Assembly: GCF_019966575.1 (NCBI RefSeq)
Contig: NZ_JAINFK010000004.1
Coordinates: 124,001-188,000 of the forward strand
Reading direction: 5' to 3'
Origin: Oricola cellulosilytica
Lineage (GTDB): Bacteria > Pseudomonadota > Alphaproteobacteria > Rhizobiales > Rhizobiaceae
Length of the DNA: 64,000 nucleotides
The notes under the pieces were generated by a model. The model was not told the DNA's origin. It did not search any database and was given only the letters and a program-made list of their open reading frames with translations. Of the stretch, positions 25,923 through 35,298 are shown one piece after another (within the stretch, counting starts at the first letter, position 1; each line of letters starts with the position of its first letter). A program made the translations under genes and the position numbers.

Positions 25923-26825
25923 ATGAACACCATCGTCACCCTGATTGCCAACCCGGCGGCCACAACTCTTGACGCAGATCTGGTGCGCATGGTCGCATCT
26001 CTGCTGCCCGACCCCGAGATCGCTTGGCTGTCGGACGAGCGCGCCGCGGACGTCTGGTCAAGACAGGTTCTCGACGAGGCGGCTGTTCACGCGTTCCGAA
26101 GCGACCTGGCGCGTCACCTTGCGGGCATGCAGATCGACACGGCGGTGCAGTTCCTCGCGGCGGAAAACCGCCGCAAAAAACTCCTGATTGCCGACATGGA
26201 TTCAACCATGATCCAGCAGGAATGCATCGACGAACTCGCCGACGAGGCCGGCGTCGGCGCCCGCGTCGCGGACATCACCGCACGAGCCATGAACGGCGAG
26301 ATCGGGTTCGAGGGGGCCCTTCGCGAACGCGTTGCGCTGCTAAAGGGCCTGCCGACAAGCACCATCGACGCCGTCATCGCAAACCGGATCACGCTCATGC
26401 CGGGCGGGCCGGAACTGGTCCGCACCATGCGCAAGCACGGTGCCTGGTGCGCCCTCGTTTCCGGCGGCTTCGTCGACTTTACCAGCCGCATCGCGGAGAT
26501 GATCGGCTTTCAGGAGAACAGAGCGAACCGGCTTGTTCGCAAGGACGGTCACCTGACAGGCGAGGTCGCTGAGCCGATCCTCGGCCGGCAGGCAAAGGCC
26601 GACGCGTTGGCCGAGATCTCCGCGCGGCTCGGCCTCGAACCCGCGGATGTGATCGCGGTTGGCGACGGTGCGAACGACCTGACGATGCTCTCCATGGCGG
26701 GCGCCGGCGTCGCGCTTCATGCCAAGCCAGCCGTCGCGGCACAGGCAGGAATCCGGATCGACCACAACGATCTGACGGCCCTGTTGTACCTCCAGGGCTA
26801 TCGCGATAGCGAAATCGTCAGATGA
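25923..26825 (+). CDS. serB: Phosphoserine phosphatase
   Basis: This 300-residue HAD-family enzyme performs the last step of serine synthesis. The nucleophile motif is LIADMDSTMIQQECIDELA, motif II is ALVSGGFVDFT, and motif III is VIAVGDGANDLTMLSMAGAG. The N-terminal 75 residues correspond to the ACT-like region of long SerB proteins. The ATG at 25923 is right for the family; the open frame continues upstream to 25041 only because it overlaps miaA antisense. The downstream GNAT gene overlaps by four bases. Confidence 0.95.
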   Translation: MNTIVTLIANPAATTLDADLVRMVASLLPDPEIAWLSDERAADVWSRQVLDEAAVHAFRSDLARHLAGMQIDTAVQFLAAENRRKKLLIADMDSTMIQQECIDELADEAGVGARVADITARAMNGEIGFEGALRERVALLKGLPTSTIDAVIANRITLMPGGPELVRTMRKHGAWCALVSGGFVDFTSRIAEMIGFQENRANRLVRKDGHLTGEVAEPILGRQAKADALAEISARLGLEPADVIAVGDGANDLTMLSMAGAGVALHAKPAVAAQAGIRIDHNDLTALLYLQGYRDSEIVR

Positions 26826-27418
26826 TCCGGCTGGAAACTGACCGTCTCGTTCTCAGGCCGTGGACGGATACTGATGGCGACCTCTTCTTCGAGATTAATT
26901 CAGACCCGGAGGTTATGGAGTTTTTCGTATTCCGGCGAACGCGGCCGGAGGCCGATGAGCTTTTGGCCAAATGGGTTGCGGATGCGGACGCAACACTTGG
27001 GTTTCATGCGATGGAACTTCGCACCTCCGGCGAATGCTTGGGATTTTGCGGCCTGCAACTCGCCCATGTCGAGCCACATCTGCCGACGAAAGCGGTCGAG
27101 ATTGGATGGCGGCTCGCCAAGCGCCACTGGGGCAAGGGTTATGTGACCGAGGCTGCCGTGAAATGGACCGGCTATGGACTTGCTGATCTCGGACTACCGG
27201 AGATCGTTTCGTATGCCGCGCAGGATAATCGCCGTTCGACTGCCGTTATGGAGCAGCTCGGAATGCGGCGCGACGCGTCGGGAGATTTCGACCATCCTCG
27301 GGTCCCCGACACCCATCCGCATTTGAAGCGTCATGTTCTCTACCGCATCACAGCGGAAGAGTGGCGCAAACAGCAGAAGGCTGGCAATCCCGTCCCTTCC
27401 CGCTTTCGGGACCGATAG
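26822..27418 (+). CDS. GNAT acetyltransferase, RimJ/RimL type
   Basis: A 198-residue protein with the N-terminal signature LETDRLVLRPWTDTDGDLFF. The acetyl-CoA loop region is IGWRLAKRHWGKGYVTEAA, and the C-terminal part is SYAAQDNRRSTAVMEQLGMR. This arrangement is that of acetyltransferase family 3 (RimJ/RimL-like), which acetylates ribosomal N-termini or small amines. Its ATG overlaps the serB stop (ATGA), so translation is coupled. The substrate is unknown. Confidence 0.88.
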   Translation: MIRLETDRLVLRPWTDTDGDLFFEINSDPEVMEFFVFRRTRPEADELLAKWVADADATLGFHAMELRTSGECLGFCGLQLAHVEPHLPTKAVEIGWRLAKRHWGKGYVTEAAVKWTGYGLADLGLPEIVSYAAQDNRRSTAVMEQLGMRRDASGDFDHPRVPDTHPHLKRHVLYRITAEEWRKQQKAGNPVPSRFRDR

Positions 27419-27420
27419 AC

Positions 27421-28935
27421 TTAGTCCACACGGATCGTCACGAAACGCAACTCGCCGCTGCGCGACGACAGCATGAACAGTGCGTTGCGCCGGTTCTCGC
27501 CCTTCAGTTTCTCGATCGCATCGACCGCTCCCTGTGGGGTGGTGACCGATTCCTGCGCGATCTCGACGATCACTTCACCGGCCTGGATGCCCTTTTCCGC
27601 GGCTGCGGAATCCGGGTCGACCTGGACGATCACGACGCCATCCTCGACCGATTCCTCGATTTCGAAGGCCGCCCGCTGCTCGTCGTCGAGTTCGGCCAGC
27701 GTCATTCCGAACAATTCGACAAATCCGGCCGCCTCGCCGTTGGCTCCGCCCTCCTCTTCGGCGAGCGCCAGTTGCTCGCCATCCTCGAGCCGCCCGAGCG
27801 TCACCTGCACGACTTGGCGTTCGCCTTTGCGGATCACCACCACGTCCACTTCCTTGCCCACCGGGCTTTCCGCAACTACGCGCGGCAGTTCACGCATGCT
27901 GGTGACTTCCTTGCCGTCGAACTCGATGATGACATCGCCCGGCTCGATGGAGCCGTCATCCACCGGCCCCCCCTTGACCACGCCGGCGACCAGCGCGCCC
28001 GTGGCGGAATCCATGCCGAGACTTTCAGCGATTTCGTCCGTGACAGCCTGAATTCGCACACCGAGCCAGCCGCGCCGGGTCTCGCCGAACTCACGAAGCT
28101 GCCCGATGACGTTGGCGGCCAGCTCCGCCGGGATCGAAAAGCCGATGCCAATCGACCCGCCCGAGGGCGATATGATCGCAGTGTTGATGCCGATAACCTC
28201 GCCCTTCATGTTGAACAGCGGTCCACCCGAATTGCCGCGGTTGATGGCAGCGTCGGTCTGGATGAAATTGTCGTAGGGGCCCGAGTTGATATCGCGTCCG
28301 ATCGCCGAAACGATACCGATCGTAACTGTGCCGCCGAGACCGAACGGATTGCCGATTGCCAGCACCCAGTCGCCCACCCGCGCGGTGTCTGAATCGCCAA
28401 ACGAGACGGCCTTGAGTTCCATCTCGCCAGGATCGACTTTCAATACGGCAATATCCGTCTTCGCATCGCGGCCGATGATTTCCGCGTCGAGCTTGGTGCC
28501 ATCGTTGAAGTTGACGCTCACCTCGTCGGCATCGGCGATCACATGATTGTTGGTGATGACGATGCCTTCGGCGTCGATCACGAAACCGGAGCCAAGAGAC
28601 TGCACCTGGCGCGAACGCGGTCCTCGCGGACCGCCGGGGCCATCGGGTTGATTTTCGAAGAATTCATCGAAGAACTCCTGGAAGGGAGAGCCCTCCGGAA
28701 GGTTGGGACGCGGCACATTACGGTCCGCTCCGCCTACGGACTGCGACGTCGAAATGTTGACGACAGAATCGATCAGGCGCTCGGAGAGTTCGGCAACCGA
28801 AGCGGGACCCTCCTGCGCCGCAACCTGTCCGCCGAAACCGGCTTCCATGGTAGGCGGTACCATCACGATTCCCGCGGCGAGAACGGCGCTGACCGCCCCA
28901 CGGCAAATTCCGGACGCTACTGAATGCGATGCCAT
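27421..28935 (-). CDS. Periplasmic Do-like serine protease (DegP/DegQ family)
   Basis: A 504-residue exported protein with a signal peptide (GAVSAVLAAGIVMVPPTM) and a trypsin-like domain. The triad is His in IVITNNHVIADADE, Asp in AKTDIAVLKVDP and Ser in RGNSGGPLFNMK. Two PDZ domains follow (about residues 285-375 and 405-500). The ATG at 28935 follows GGAGGAAG. It lies in the same direction as DUF2065, hflC and hflK, forming a membrane and periplasm quality-control block; the 143-base gap may contain its own promoter. Confidence 0.94.
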   Translation of the reverse strand: MASHSVASGICRGAVSAVLAAGIVMVPPTMEAGFGGQVAAQEGPASVAELSERLIDSVVNISTSQSVGGADRNVPRPNLPEGSPFQEFFDEFFENQPDGPGGPRGPRSRQVQSLGSGFVIDAEGIVITNNHVIADADEVSVNFNDGTKLDAEIIGRDAKTDIAVLKVDPGEMELKAVSFGDSDTARVGDWVLAIGNPFGLGGTVTIGIVSAIGRDINSGPYDNFIQTDAAINRGNSGGPLFNMKGEVIGINTAIISPSGGSIGIGFSIPAELAANVIGQLREFGETRRGWLGVRIQAVTDEIAESLGMDSATGALVAGVVKGGPVDDGSIEPGDVIIEFDGKEVTSMRELPRVVAESPVGKEVDVVVIRKGERQVVQVTLGRLEDGEQLALAEEEGGANGEAAGFVELFGMTLAELDDEQRAAFEIEESVEDGVVIVQVDPDSAAAEKGIQAGEVIVEIAQESVTTPQGAVDAIEKLKGENRRNALFMLSSRSGELRFVTIRVD

Positions 28936-29078
28936 CTGGCTTCCTCCACTTGACCGGGCGTCCACGGACCGCCGTCCAACGCCGTCTTCATCATTGATAC
29001 TTAAAGAGCGCGAGGCCGTTCACAACAGTCGGGTCACGCATAGTTGAGAAGCATGGCCGCATTTTGAAACGGCGTTCG

Positions 29079-29267
29079 TCAAAATGCACGCCCGAGCCAT
29101 ACCAGGCCGAGCCCCGCCACCGCCGCCAGCAGTCCTGCGACGCGCAGGGTTTCATCCGGCGTCTCCTGCAGCAGCGCGGCCATGCGTTTCGCAAACGACG
29201 GCACGCCGCCGTAGAGAAAGCCCTCGATCACGAGAACGAGACCGAGGGCCGTCAGAAAAAGGCTCAT
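29079..29267 (-). CDS. DUF2065 small inner-membrane protein
   Basis: This 62-residue protein has two hydrophobic helices (LFLTALGLVLVIEGFLYGG and VAGLLAAVAGLGLVWLG) around a short polar stretch (RMAALLQETPDETLR). It matches the DUF2065 family in length and layout. DUF2065 genes are commonly next to hflK/hflC, as here (15 bases after hflC), which suggests a role with the HflKC-FtsH complex. The exact function is unknown. Confidence 0.85.
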   Translation of the reverse strand: MSLFLTALGLVLVIEGFLYGGVPSFAKRMAALLQETPDETLRVAGLLAAVAGLGLVWLGRAF

Positions 29268-29282
29268 CGCGGATTGCAGCTC

Positions 29283-30224
29283 TTACTGCTGGCCCTGAGT
29301 TGCGCCTTGAAGGCCTGCTGAAGGGCCGGCGGATGACGTGCCCGTCGCGTTCTTGAAGAACCGGAAGAACTCCGAGTTCGGCGACAGCACCATGGTCGTG
29401 TCCGAATCCTCGAGCGCCTTTTGATACGCAGCCATCGACCGGTAGAATTCGAAGAATTCCGGATCGCGGTTGAACGCATCGGCGAAGATGCGGTTGCGCT
29501 CGGCATCGCCTTCACCGCGAAGGATCTCGGATTCACGTTGCGCCTCGGCGACCGTTTCAATGACCTGGCGGTCGGCGACGGCGCGAATGCGGCGGGCGGT
29601 CTCGCGGCCCCGCGCCCTGATCCGTTCGGCTTCCGCCAGACGCTCCGCCTTCATCCGGTCGAAGGTCTGCTGCGAGACTTCCGCCGTCAGGTCGGTGCGA
29701 ACGATCCGCACGTCTTCCACGGTCAGCCCGAGCGACTGTGCATCCGGACGGATCAGATCGCGCACTTCCCGCATCATTTCCGCGCGCTCGTCAGACAATG
29801 CTGCCTCGAAGCTGCGCAGACCGTAAGTCCGACGAAGCGCCGCGTCGAAACGCGTGCGCAGACGGGCGGCCGCGGCAGTCAGATCGCCGGAGACCTGCTC
29901 GCGGAAACGCCGCGCATCGGTGATCTTGAAAGTCAGGAACGCGTCGACTTCGTAGAACCGTCCCCCCGAAACCTGCAGCGGAGGTTGATCGCTGAGATCA
30001 AGCCGGAGCAAACGGTCTTCGATAATCTGCACGTTGTCGAAGCCCGCGAATGCGAAAGGTGCCTTGAAATAGAGGCCCGGTTCGGTCTTCACGTCCTGAA
30101 TCTCGCCGAACCGAAGCACGATCGCCTGCTGGCGTTCGTTCACGACGAAGACGGAGGCGTAGATCGTGATCAGGATGACAGCGATCAAAATACCGATCAG
30201 CGTCAGTCTATTGGAATTAAGCAT
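29283..30224 (-). CDS. hflC: HflC, SPFH-domain modulator of FtsH protease
   Basis: A 313-residue protein with an N-terminal membrane anchor (LTLIGILIAVILITIYASVF) and an SPFH/band-7 domain (NERQQAIVLRFGEIQDVKTE, then PGLYFKAPF). A long coiled helix follows (EAERIRARGRETARRIRAVA, then EAQRESEILRGEGDAERNRI). With HflK it forms a cage around FtsH in the membrane. Its ATG shares one base with the stop of hflK (TAATG), so the two subunits are translated together. Confidence 0.95.
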   Translation of the reverse strand: MLNSNRLTLIGILIAVILITIYASVFVVNERQQAIVLRFGEIQDVKTEPGLYFKAPFAFAGFDNVQIIEDRLLRLDLSDQPPLQVSGGRFYEVDAFLTFKITDARRFREQVSGDLTAAAARLRTRFDAALRRTYGLRSFEAALSDERAEMMREVRDLIRPDAQSLGLTVEDVRIVRTDLTAEVSQQTFDRMKAERLAEAERIRARGRETARRIRAVADRQVIETVAEAQRESEILRGEGDAERNRIFADAFNRDPEFFEFYRSMAAYQKALEDSDTTMVLSPNSEFFRFFKNATGTSSAGPSAGLQGATQGQQ

Positions 30225-31333
30225 TATTGTGCGCCTCCGTCCTGGGTGCGGCGTTTCTGCACTTCCGGCAACGGCAGGTACGGCACGACGCCTTGACCGT
30301 TTCCGTCCTCGTCCAGGATGATTTTGTTGGAGTCGGCCAGCACATTTTCCATCGTCTCGAGGAACAGGCGCTTTCGCGTCACGTCAGGAGCGAGTCGGTA
30401 CTGGTCATAGATGGAGATGAAGCGTTGCGCCTCACCTTCGGCTTCCTGCACGACCCGCGTCGCGTATGCTGACGCATCCTCGCGTATCTGCGCCGCCTCA
30501 CCGCGGGCTTCGCCCAGCTTCTGGTTTGAGTACTGGTTGGCTTCCTCGCGGAACTGGTCCTCGTTCTGTTCAGCGCGCTGCACCTCCTCGAACGCGTCGG
30601 CCACTTCGCGGGGCGGCGCGGCGTCCTCGATGGACACCGTGTTCACCTGGATGCCGGCTCCATAGTCATCGAGTGTCGCCTGCATCGATGAACGAACCTC
30701 GTCGGCGATCGCCGCACGATTGTCGCGGAACACATCTTGTGCCGGACGCCGGCCGACGATTTCGCGCATGGCGCTTTCCGCCACCTGACGCACCATCTCG
30801 TCGGGCGCGGCGACGTTGAAAAGGAATGCTGCCGGTTCGATGACCGAATAAAGAACGGCGAACTGCACGTCGACGATGTTCTGGTCGCCGGAAAGCATCA
30901 GCCCGGAACTTTGGCGCGGACCGCCGGTGCCGATCGCGATCTGCTTCTCGACAATCTGCACCTTTTCCACCGTTTCGATCGGCCAGAAGTGGAAATGCAG
31001 GCCCGGTTCGGACAGTTCGGCCTTCGGCTTGCCGAATAGCAGCTCGACCGCGCGCTCGTCGGTATCGACCTGGTAGAAAGCCTGGATGCCGTAGAGAATG
31101 AGTAGACCGACGGCCACAATGCCGAAGAATGCGGGACTCGCGCCGCCACCGCCGGGCATGGCGCGCTTCAGCCGGTCCTGACCCTTCTTGATGATCTCCT
31201 CGAGGTCTGGTGGCTGTCCGCCTGGCCTCTGCGGTCCGCGCGGACCCGAAGGCCCTTGGCCCCACGGGCCGCCGCCATTGTTGCCGCCGCCCCCCCAAGG
31301 GCCTCCGCCGCCGTTCTGATTGCTCCAGGGCAT
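30224..31333 (-). CDS. hflK: HflK, SPFH-domain modulator of FtsH protease
   Basis: A 369-residue protein. The cytoplasmic N-terminus is Gly/Asn-rich (MPWSNQNGGGGPWGGGGN), followed by a membrane helix (AFFGIVAVGLLILYGIQAFY). The SPFH domain follows (DERAVELLFGKPK to LSGDQNIVDVQFAVLYSV), then a coiled-coil C-region (REEANQYSNQKLGEARGEA). The ATG at 31333 gives the usual N-terminus; the longer frame does not. A promoter and hairpin lie in the 57-base leader upstream. Confidence 0.95.
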   Translation of the reverse strand: MPWSNQNGGGGPWGGGGNNGGGPWGQGPSGPRGPQRPGGQPPDLEEIIKKGQDRLKRAMPGGGGASPAFFGIVAVGLLILYGIQAFYQVDTDERAVELLFGKPKAELSEPGLHFHFWPIETVEKVQIVEKQIAIGTGGPRQSSGLMLSGDQNIVDVQFAVLYSVIEPAAFLFNVAAPDEMVRQVAESAMREIVGRRPAQDVFRDNRAAIADEVRSSMQATLDDYGAGIQVNTVSIEDAAPPREVADAFEEVQRAEQNEDQFREEANQYSNQKLGEARGEAAQIREDASAYATRVVQEAEGEAQRFISIYDQYRLAPDVTRKRLFLETMENVLADSNKIILDEDGNGQGVVPYLPLPEVQKRRTQDGGAQ

Positions 31334-31357
31334 GCACGTCCTCTCGAATTGTAAAAG

Positions 31358-31425
31358 ACCGCCGGACCCCGATCCGGCGGTATCAGTCGTAGGACTGTTA
31401 TAGGAATGTGACGGAGTGCTTTCAA
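31358..31425 (-). promoter_or_regulatory. hflK promoter with a terminator-like hairpin in the leader
   Basis: On the minus strand TTGAAA (31420-31425), a 17-base spacer and TATAAC (31397-31402) form a promoter; the surrounding CCTATAA also fits a heat-shock sigma-type -10. Nine bases or so after the expected start a perfect 9-bp hairpin (TCCGGCGGT, 31373-31381, reading out ACCGCCGGA and its complement) ends in CTTTT, 25 bases before the hflK ATG. Confidence 0.65.
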
Positions 31426-31617
31426 CGCGAATTGCGCCTTTTCGACGTTGCAGCAAGGGTTTCCGCGACACCACACCGCACGTCCAGCCTCGTTCTTCCG
31501 CCAAATTTCGCGATAACCGCTTGCAACCCCTTGCGGTTTGTAAACAATGGCCGCCGGCATGTCCGGTCCCCTTTGGGGATTTAGACATCGGAAAATCGTC
31601 ATTCTGGGAGGAATTTT

Positions 31618-32643
31618 ATGACGACATCGACCCGACGCACTATCCTGTCCGCCGCAGCGGCGCTCGCCGTGGCGGCGACCACTTCGTTTGGCGTCCAGGC
31701 GCAGGAATCACGCAACTACATCCTCGCGACGGCTTCGACCGGCGGCACCTACTACCCGGTTGGCGTTGCAATCTCGACGCTGTCGAAGGTCAAGCTGGAG
31801 CCGAAGGAAAAGATCGGCATGTCGGCGATTTCCTCGGCGGGGTCTGGCGAGAACGTCAAGCTCATACGTGATGGCGAGGCGCAGTTCGCCATTCTCCAGG
31901 GCCTTTACGGTTTCTACGCTGCGTCCGGCACCGGCCCGGTAGAGGCCGACGGTCCGCAGGAACACCTGCGCGCGGTCTCGATGCTTTGGCAAAACGTCGA
32001 GCACTTCGTTGTCGCAAGCGACAAGGCGCAGACCGGAACCATTGAGGACATGGTCGCCCTGAAGGGCGAGGCAATGGCCCTCGGCAGCCAGAATTCAGGA
32101 ACCATCGGTTCCAACCGCACAATACTTTCAGGTTTCGGGATCGACATCGATAACGATTACGAACTGGTCTATGGCGGGTACGGACCAAGCGCGGAGGCGG
32201 TACAGAACGGCAAGGCCGCCGGAATGGGTACACCCGCGGGCGTTCCCGTCAGCGCCGTCACGCAACTCTTCTCGTCGGCCGGAGACAAGGTCAGGCTGCT
32301 CGCCTTCACGCCCGAGCAAATGGAAAAGGCGGACGGCGACCGCGGCCTCTGGACGGAATACGTCATCCCCGGCGGCACCTATCCCGGTGTGGACGAGGAC
32401 GTCACGACCATCGCCCAACCGAACTTTCTCGCCACCCATGCAGACCTCCCGGAGGAGGACGTCTACCTGATTACCAAGACCATGTACGAGAACCTGCCGT
32501 TCCTACAGGCGATCCATCCGGCCACCAAGGCGATGGCGCTTGAAAAGGCGATTGCCGGTCTTCCGGTACCGCTGCACCCAGGCGCAGCGCGCTATTACAA
32601 GGAACAGGGCCTGGAAATCCCCGAACGCCTGATGGCCAAGTAA
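31618..32643 (+). CDS. TAXI-family TRAP transporter solute-binding protein
   Basis: A 341-residue periplasmic protein with a signal peptide (RRTILSAAAALAVAATTSFG) and the TAXI family start YILATASTGGTYYPVGVAIS. Further family segments are AQFAILQGLYGFYAA and DYELVYGGYGPSAEAVQNGK. TAXI proteins deliver organic acids or amino acids to a fused TRAP permease, which follows 96 bases downstream. GGAGGAATTTT precedes the ATG. The ligand cannot be told from sequence. Confidence 0.92.
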   Translation: MTTSTRRTILSAAAALAVAATTSFGVQAQESRNYILATASTGGTYYPVGVAISTLSKVKLEPKEKIGMSAISSAGSGENVKLIRDGEAQFAILQGLYGFYAASGTGPVEADGPQEHLRAVSMLWQNVEHFVVASDKAQTGTIEDMVALKGEAMALGSQNSGTIGSNRTILSGFGIDIDNDYELVYGGYGPSAEAVQNGKAAGMGTPAGVPVSAVTQLFSSAGDKVRLLAFTPEQMEKADGDRGLWTEYVIPGGTYPGVDEDVTTIAQPNFLATHADLPEEDVYLITKTMYENLPFLQAIHPATKAMALEKAIAGLPVPLHPGAARYYKEQGLEIPERLMAK

Positions 32644-32739
32644 CGGCGGAAAGCACCGGCGACCAGCCTTGGCGCCGAAATCTCACGGTCCGCGGACGAC
32701 CGCTCCGCGGACCTGCTGCCGCAAGACGGGGGACGGACA

Positions 32740-34851
32740 TTGCGCGCGGAGACGTTGACCCAGAGCCGGTCGCCGGGGCTGAACCGGCGCGGACTTGCGC
32801 TTGTCACCCTTGTCATCGCCGTAGTCATATCGCTCGCCCACATCTGGATGAACTCGTTCGGCAACGTGTCGACGCTCGCCCAGAACGGCTTCCACTTCGC
32901 CGGTTTCGTACTTTTGTGCGCACTGGTCTCTCCGGTGGTGTCGGCCGAATGGGCCAGCGCCCGCTTCGTGCGCGTGGTCGACGTCAGTTTCGGAATCGCC
33001 GTTGCGGCGGCGGCGATTTACGTGGTCAACGCCGAGACCGCCATCTATGACCGGGGGGTCCGGCTGATTTGGAGTGACTGGCTCGCCGGAACGCTCTGCA
33101 TTCTCGGCGCACTGGAATTCACCCGCCGCACCACCGGCCTGATCATCCCGATCCTGATCCTGCTGGCGCTCACCTACATCGTCTGGTGGGGCAGATACGT
33201 TCCCGGCGTCTTCCGTTTCGGCGGGCTTTCCGCCGAGACGGTGCTGTTCCGGGCGCTCTACGGTGATGACGCGATGTTTGGAACCATCGCGCGCATTTCT
33301 TCGACCTACGTCTTCATGTTCATCCTGTTCGGGGCTTTCCTCCTTAAATCTGGCGCGGGGGATTTCATCGTCAACGTCTCCCGCGCAGTCGCCGGGCGCA
33401 TGACCGGCGGGCCGGGATTTGTCGCCGTGCTGGCAAGCGGCCTGACAGGAACGATCTCCGGCTCGGCGGTCGCCAACACCGCCTCGACCGGCGTCATTAC
33501 CATCCCGCTCATGAAACGGGCCGGATTTCCCCCAACCTTTGCGGGCGGCGTCGAGGCCGCCGCATCGACCGGGGGCCAGCTAATGCCGCCTATCATGGGC
33601 GCTGGCGCCTTCGTCATGGCCTCGTTCACGCAGATCCCCTACACCACGATCGTTACCGTCAGCGTGCTTCCCGCAATCCTCTATTTTCTGACGGTCGGCT
33701 TTTTCGTGCGAATCGAGGCCAAGCGCTCGCACGCGACCGCGCTGGCGGAGGAAGACGGTCCCGGCATCTGGAAAACGTTCCGCGACGGCGGCCCGTCCTT
33801 CATCATCCCGGTGGCGTTGCTGATCGTCCTGCTGGTGCGCGGATTTACCCCCACCTACGCCGCCGGCTACGCGATCCTCGCCTGCGTCGCGGCGTCATGG
33901 CTGACACCGAACCGCATGGGCCCTGTCCGCATTGTCGAGGCGCTGGAACTCGGCGCCCGCAACATGATCATGACCGCCGTCCTGCTGACCGCCGTGGGCC
34001 TGATCGTCAACGTCATCACCACCGCCGGAATCGGCAACACCTTCTCGCTGATGATTTCGACATGGTCGCAGGGCTCGCTCCTCATCGCCATGGTGCTGAT
34101 CGCGCTCGCGTCGCTCGTTCTCGGTATGGGCCTGCCGGTCACGGCGGCCTATATCGTGCTCGGCACACTGTCGGCCCCCGCGCTTTACCAGCTCATCCTC
34201 CAGAGCCAGCTGACCGAAATCCTCGCCTCCGGACAATTGCCGGAAACAGCGAAGGCGATCTTCATGCTTGCCGTGCCGGAGAAGCTGGCGGCGCTGGCAG
34301 CGCCGATGCCGGTCGACGAAGCCTCCGCGATCATTGCGGCGCTGCCGCTCGAAAGCCTATCGCTTCTCTACGACCAGGCGTTCCAGCCGGAGGTGCTTGC
34401 CGCCGCCCTTTTGTCGGCGCACATGATCATCTTCTGGCTTTCGCAGGATTCCAACGTCACACCACCGGTCTGCCTCGCCGCCTTCACGGGCGCTGCGATT
34501 GCCGGCAGTCCGCCGATGAAAACCGGGTTCGCCGCCTGGAAGGCCGCAAAGGGACTCTATTTTGTTCCGCTGCTCTTCGCCTACACGCCCTTCCTCTCCG
34601 GCGACTGGCCGGAAATGCTCCGCATCTTCGCCTTCGCGGTATTCGGCTTGTGGGCCGTGGCGGCCGCCATCGAAGGCTACTGGGAGGCTCGCCTCAACAT
34701 CTTCGAGCGTGCCGCCACTTTTGCAGTCGGCGCCGCGCTACTTTGGCCGGCACCGGTATGGATCAACCTGATGGCGCTCGCCGCGTTCGCGGCGTTGTTT
34801 GGCTGGAACTTAAAGAAGAGCAAGATGGCACCTGCGGCGCATGGATCGTGA
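32740..34851 (+). CDS. TRAP transporter fused permease (4TM-12TM, TAXI type)
   Basis: A 703-residue polytopic membrane protein beginning at a TTG behind GGGGGA. The first 150 residues hold about four helices (DctQ-like small subunit). The remainder is the DctM-like large permease, with signatures LASGLTGTISGSAVANTAST, GVEAAASTGGQLMPPIMGAG and ALASLVLGMGLPVTAAYIVL, and QDSNVTPPVCLAAFTGAAIA near the C-terminus. It transports the TAXI protein's ligand with sodium or protons. The fused form is standard for TAXI systems. Confidence 0.93.
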   Translation: MRAETLTQSRSPGLNRRGLALVTLVIAVVISLAHIWMNSFGNVSTLAQNGFHFAGFVLLCALVSPVVSAEWASARFVRVVDVSFGIAVAAAAIYVVNAETAIYDRGVRLIWSDWLAGTLCILGALEFTRRTTGLIIPILILLALTYIVWWGRYVPGVFRFGGLSAETVLFRALYGDDAMFGTIARISSTYVFMFILFGAFLLKSGAGDFIVNVSRAVAGRMTGGPGFVAVLASGLTGTISGSAVANTASTGVITIPLMKRAGFPPTFAGGVEAAASTGGQLMPPIMGAGAFVMASFTQIPYTTIVTVSVLPAILYFLTVGFFVRIEAKRSHATALAEEDGPGIWKTFRDGGPSFIIPVALLIVLLVRGFTPTYAAGYAILACVAASWLTPNRMGPVRIVEALELGARNMIMTAVLLTAVGLIVNVITTAGIGNTFSLMISTWSQGSLLIAMVLIALASLVLGMGLPVTAAYIVLGTLSAPALYQLILQSQLTEILASGQLPETAKAIFMLAVPEKLAALAAPMPVDEASAIIAALPLESLSLLYDQAFQPEVLAAALLSAHMIIFWLSQDSNVTPPVCLAAFTGAAIAGSPPMKTGFAAWKAAKGLYFVPLLFAYTPFLSGDWPEMLRIFAFAVFGLWAVAAAIEGYWEARLNIFERAATFAVGAALLWPAPVWINLMALAAFAALFGWNLKKSKMAPAAHGS

Positions 34852-34893
34852 GCTGTCGCCAAATCGTTTCATCAGTCACTCCATACAAGCAGC

Positions 34894-34947
34894 TTGACAT
34901 GATTAGACACTACATATAACCAATTAGTTATGGAACCAGTTGGTTAT
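34894..34947 (+). promoter_or_regulatory. Promoter and operator overlapping the arsR-like start codon
   Basis: TTGACA (34894-34899) and TATAAC (34915-34920) form a promoter with a 15-base spacer. The inverted repeat ATAACCAA (34916-34923) and TTGGTTAT (34940-34947) surrounds the ATG at 34930. No Shine-Dalgarno is seen, so the mRNA may be leaderless. A repressor bound there would cover the -10 box and start point. Confidence 0.65.
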
Positions 34948-35298
34948 ATTAAACCTCCTGACCTCGATGCGGTGTTTGCCGCGCTGGCTGATCCAACCCG
35001 TCGGGCAATACTTTCCCGGTTGGCCTCTGGCGAGGCATCGGTAAATGAAATCGCCGCGCCCTTTGAAATGAGTCAGCCGGCAGTGTCGAAGCACCTTAAG
35101 GTGCTGGAACACGCCGGATTGATCGAGCGGGACACTGAGAAGCAGCGCAGGCCAGCTCGGCTGAAGGCCGCACCGATGGCCGATGCGGTAAACTGGCTCG
35201 AGGAATTCAGGACGTTCTGGTCGTCAAGTTTCGATCAGCTCGATGGCCTGTTGGAAGCAATACAGAACGCCGAGACAAAGGGAGGGGTGAATGAGTGA
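34930..35298 (+). CDS. ArsR-family regulator paired with an AHSA1 protein
   Basis: A 122-residue winged-helix protein: VFAALADPTRRAILSRLASG, then the recognition helix FEMSQPAVSKHLKVLEHAGL. It lacks the ELCVCDL metal site of classic ArsR, so it is of the SdpR-like, metal-independent group commonly paired with SRPBCC proteins. It should bind the inverted repeat at its own start. The next gene overlaps by eight bases. Confidence 0.88.
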   Translation: MEPVGYIKPPDLDAVFAALADPTRRAILSRLASGEASVNEIAAPFEMSQPAVSKHLKVLEHAGLIERDTEKQRRPARLKAAPMADAVNWLEEFRTFWSSSFDQLDGLLEAIQNAETKGGVNE

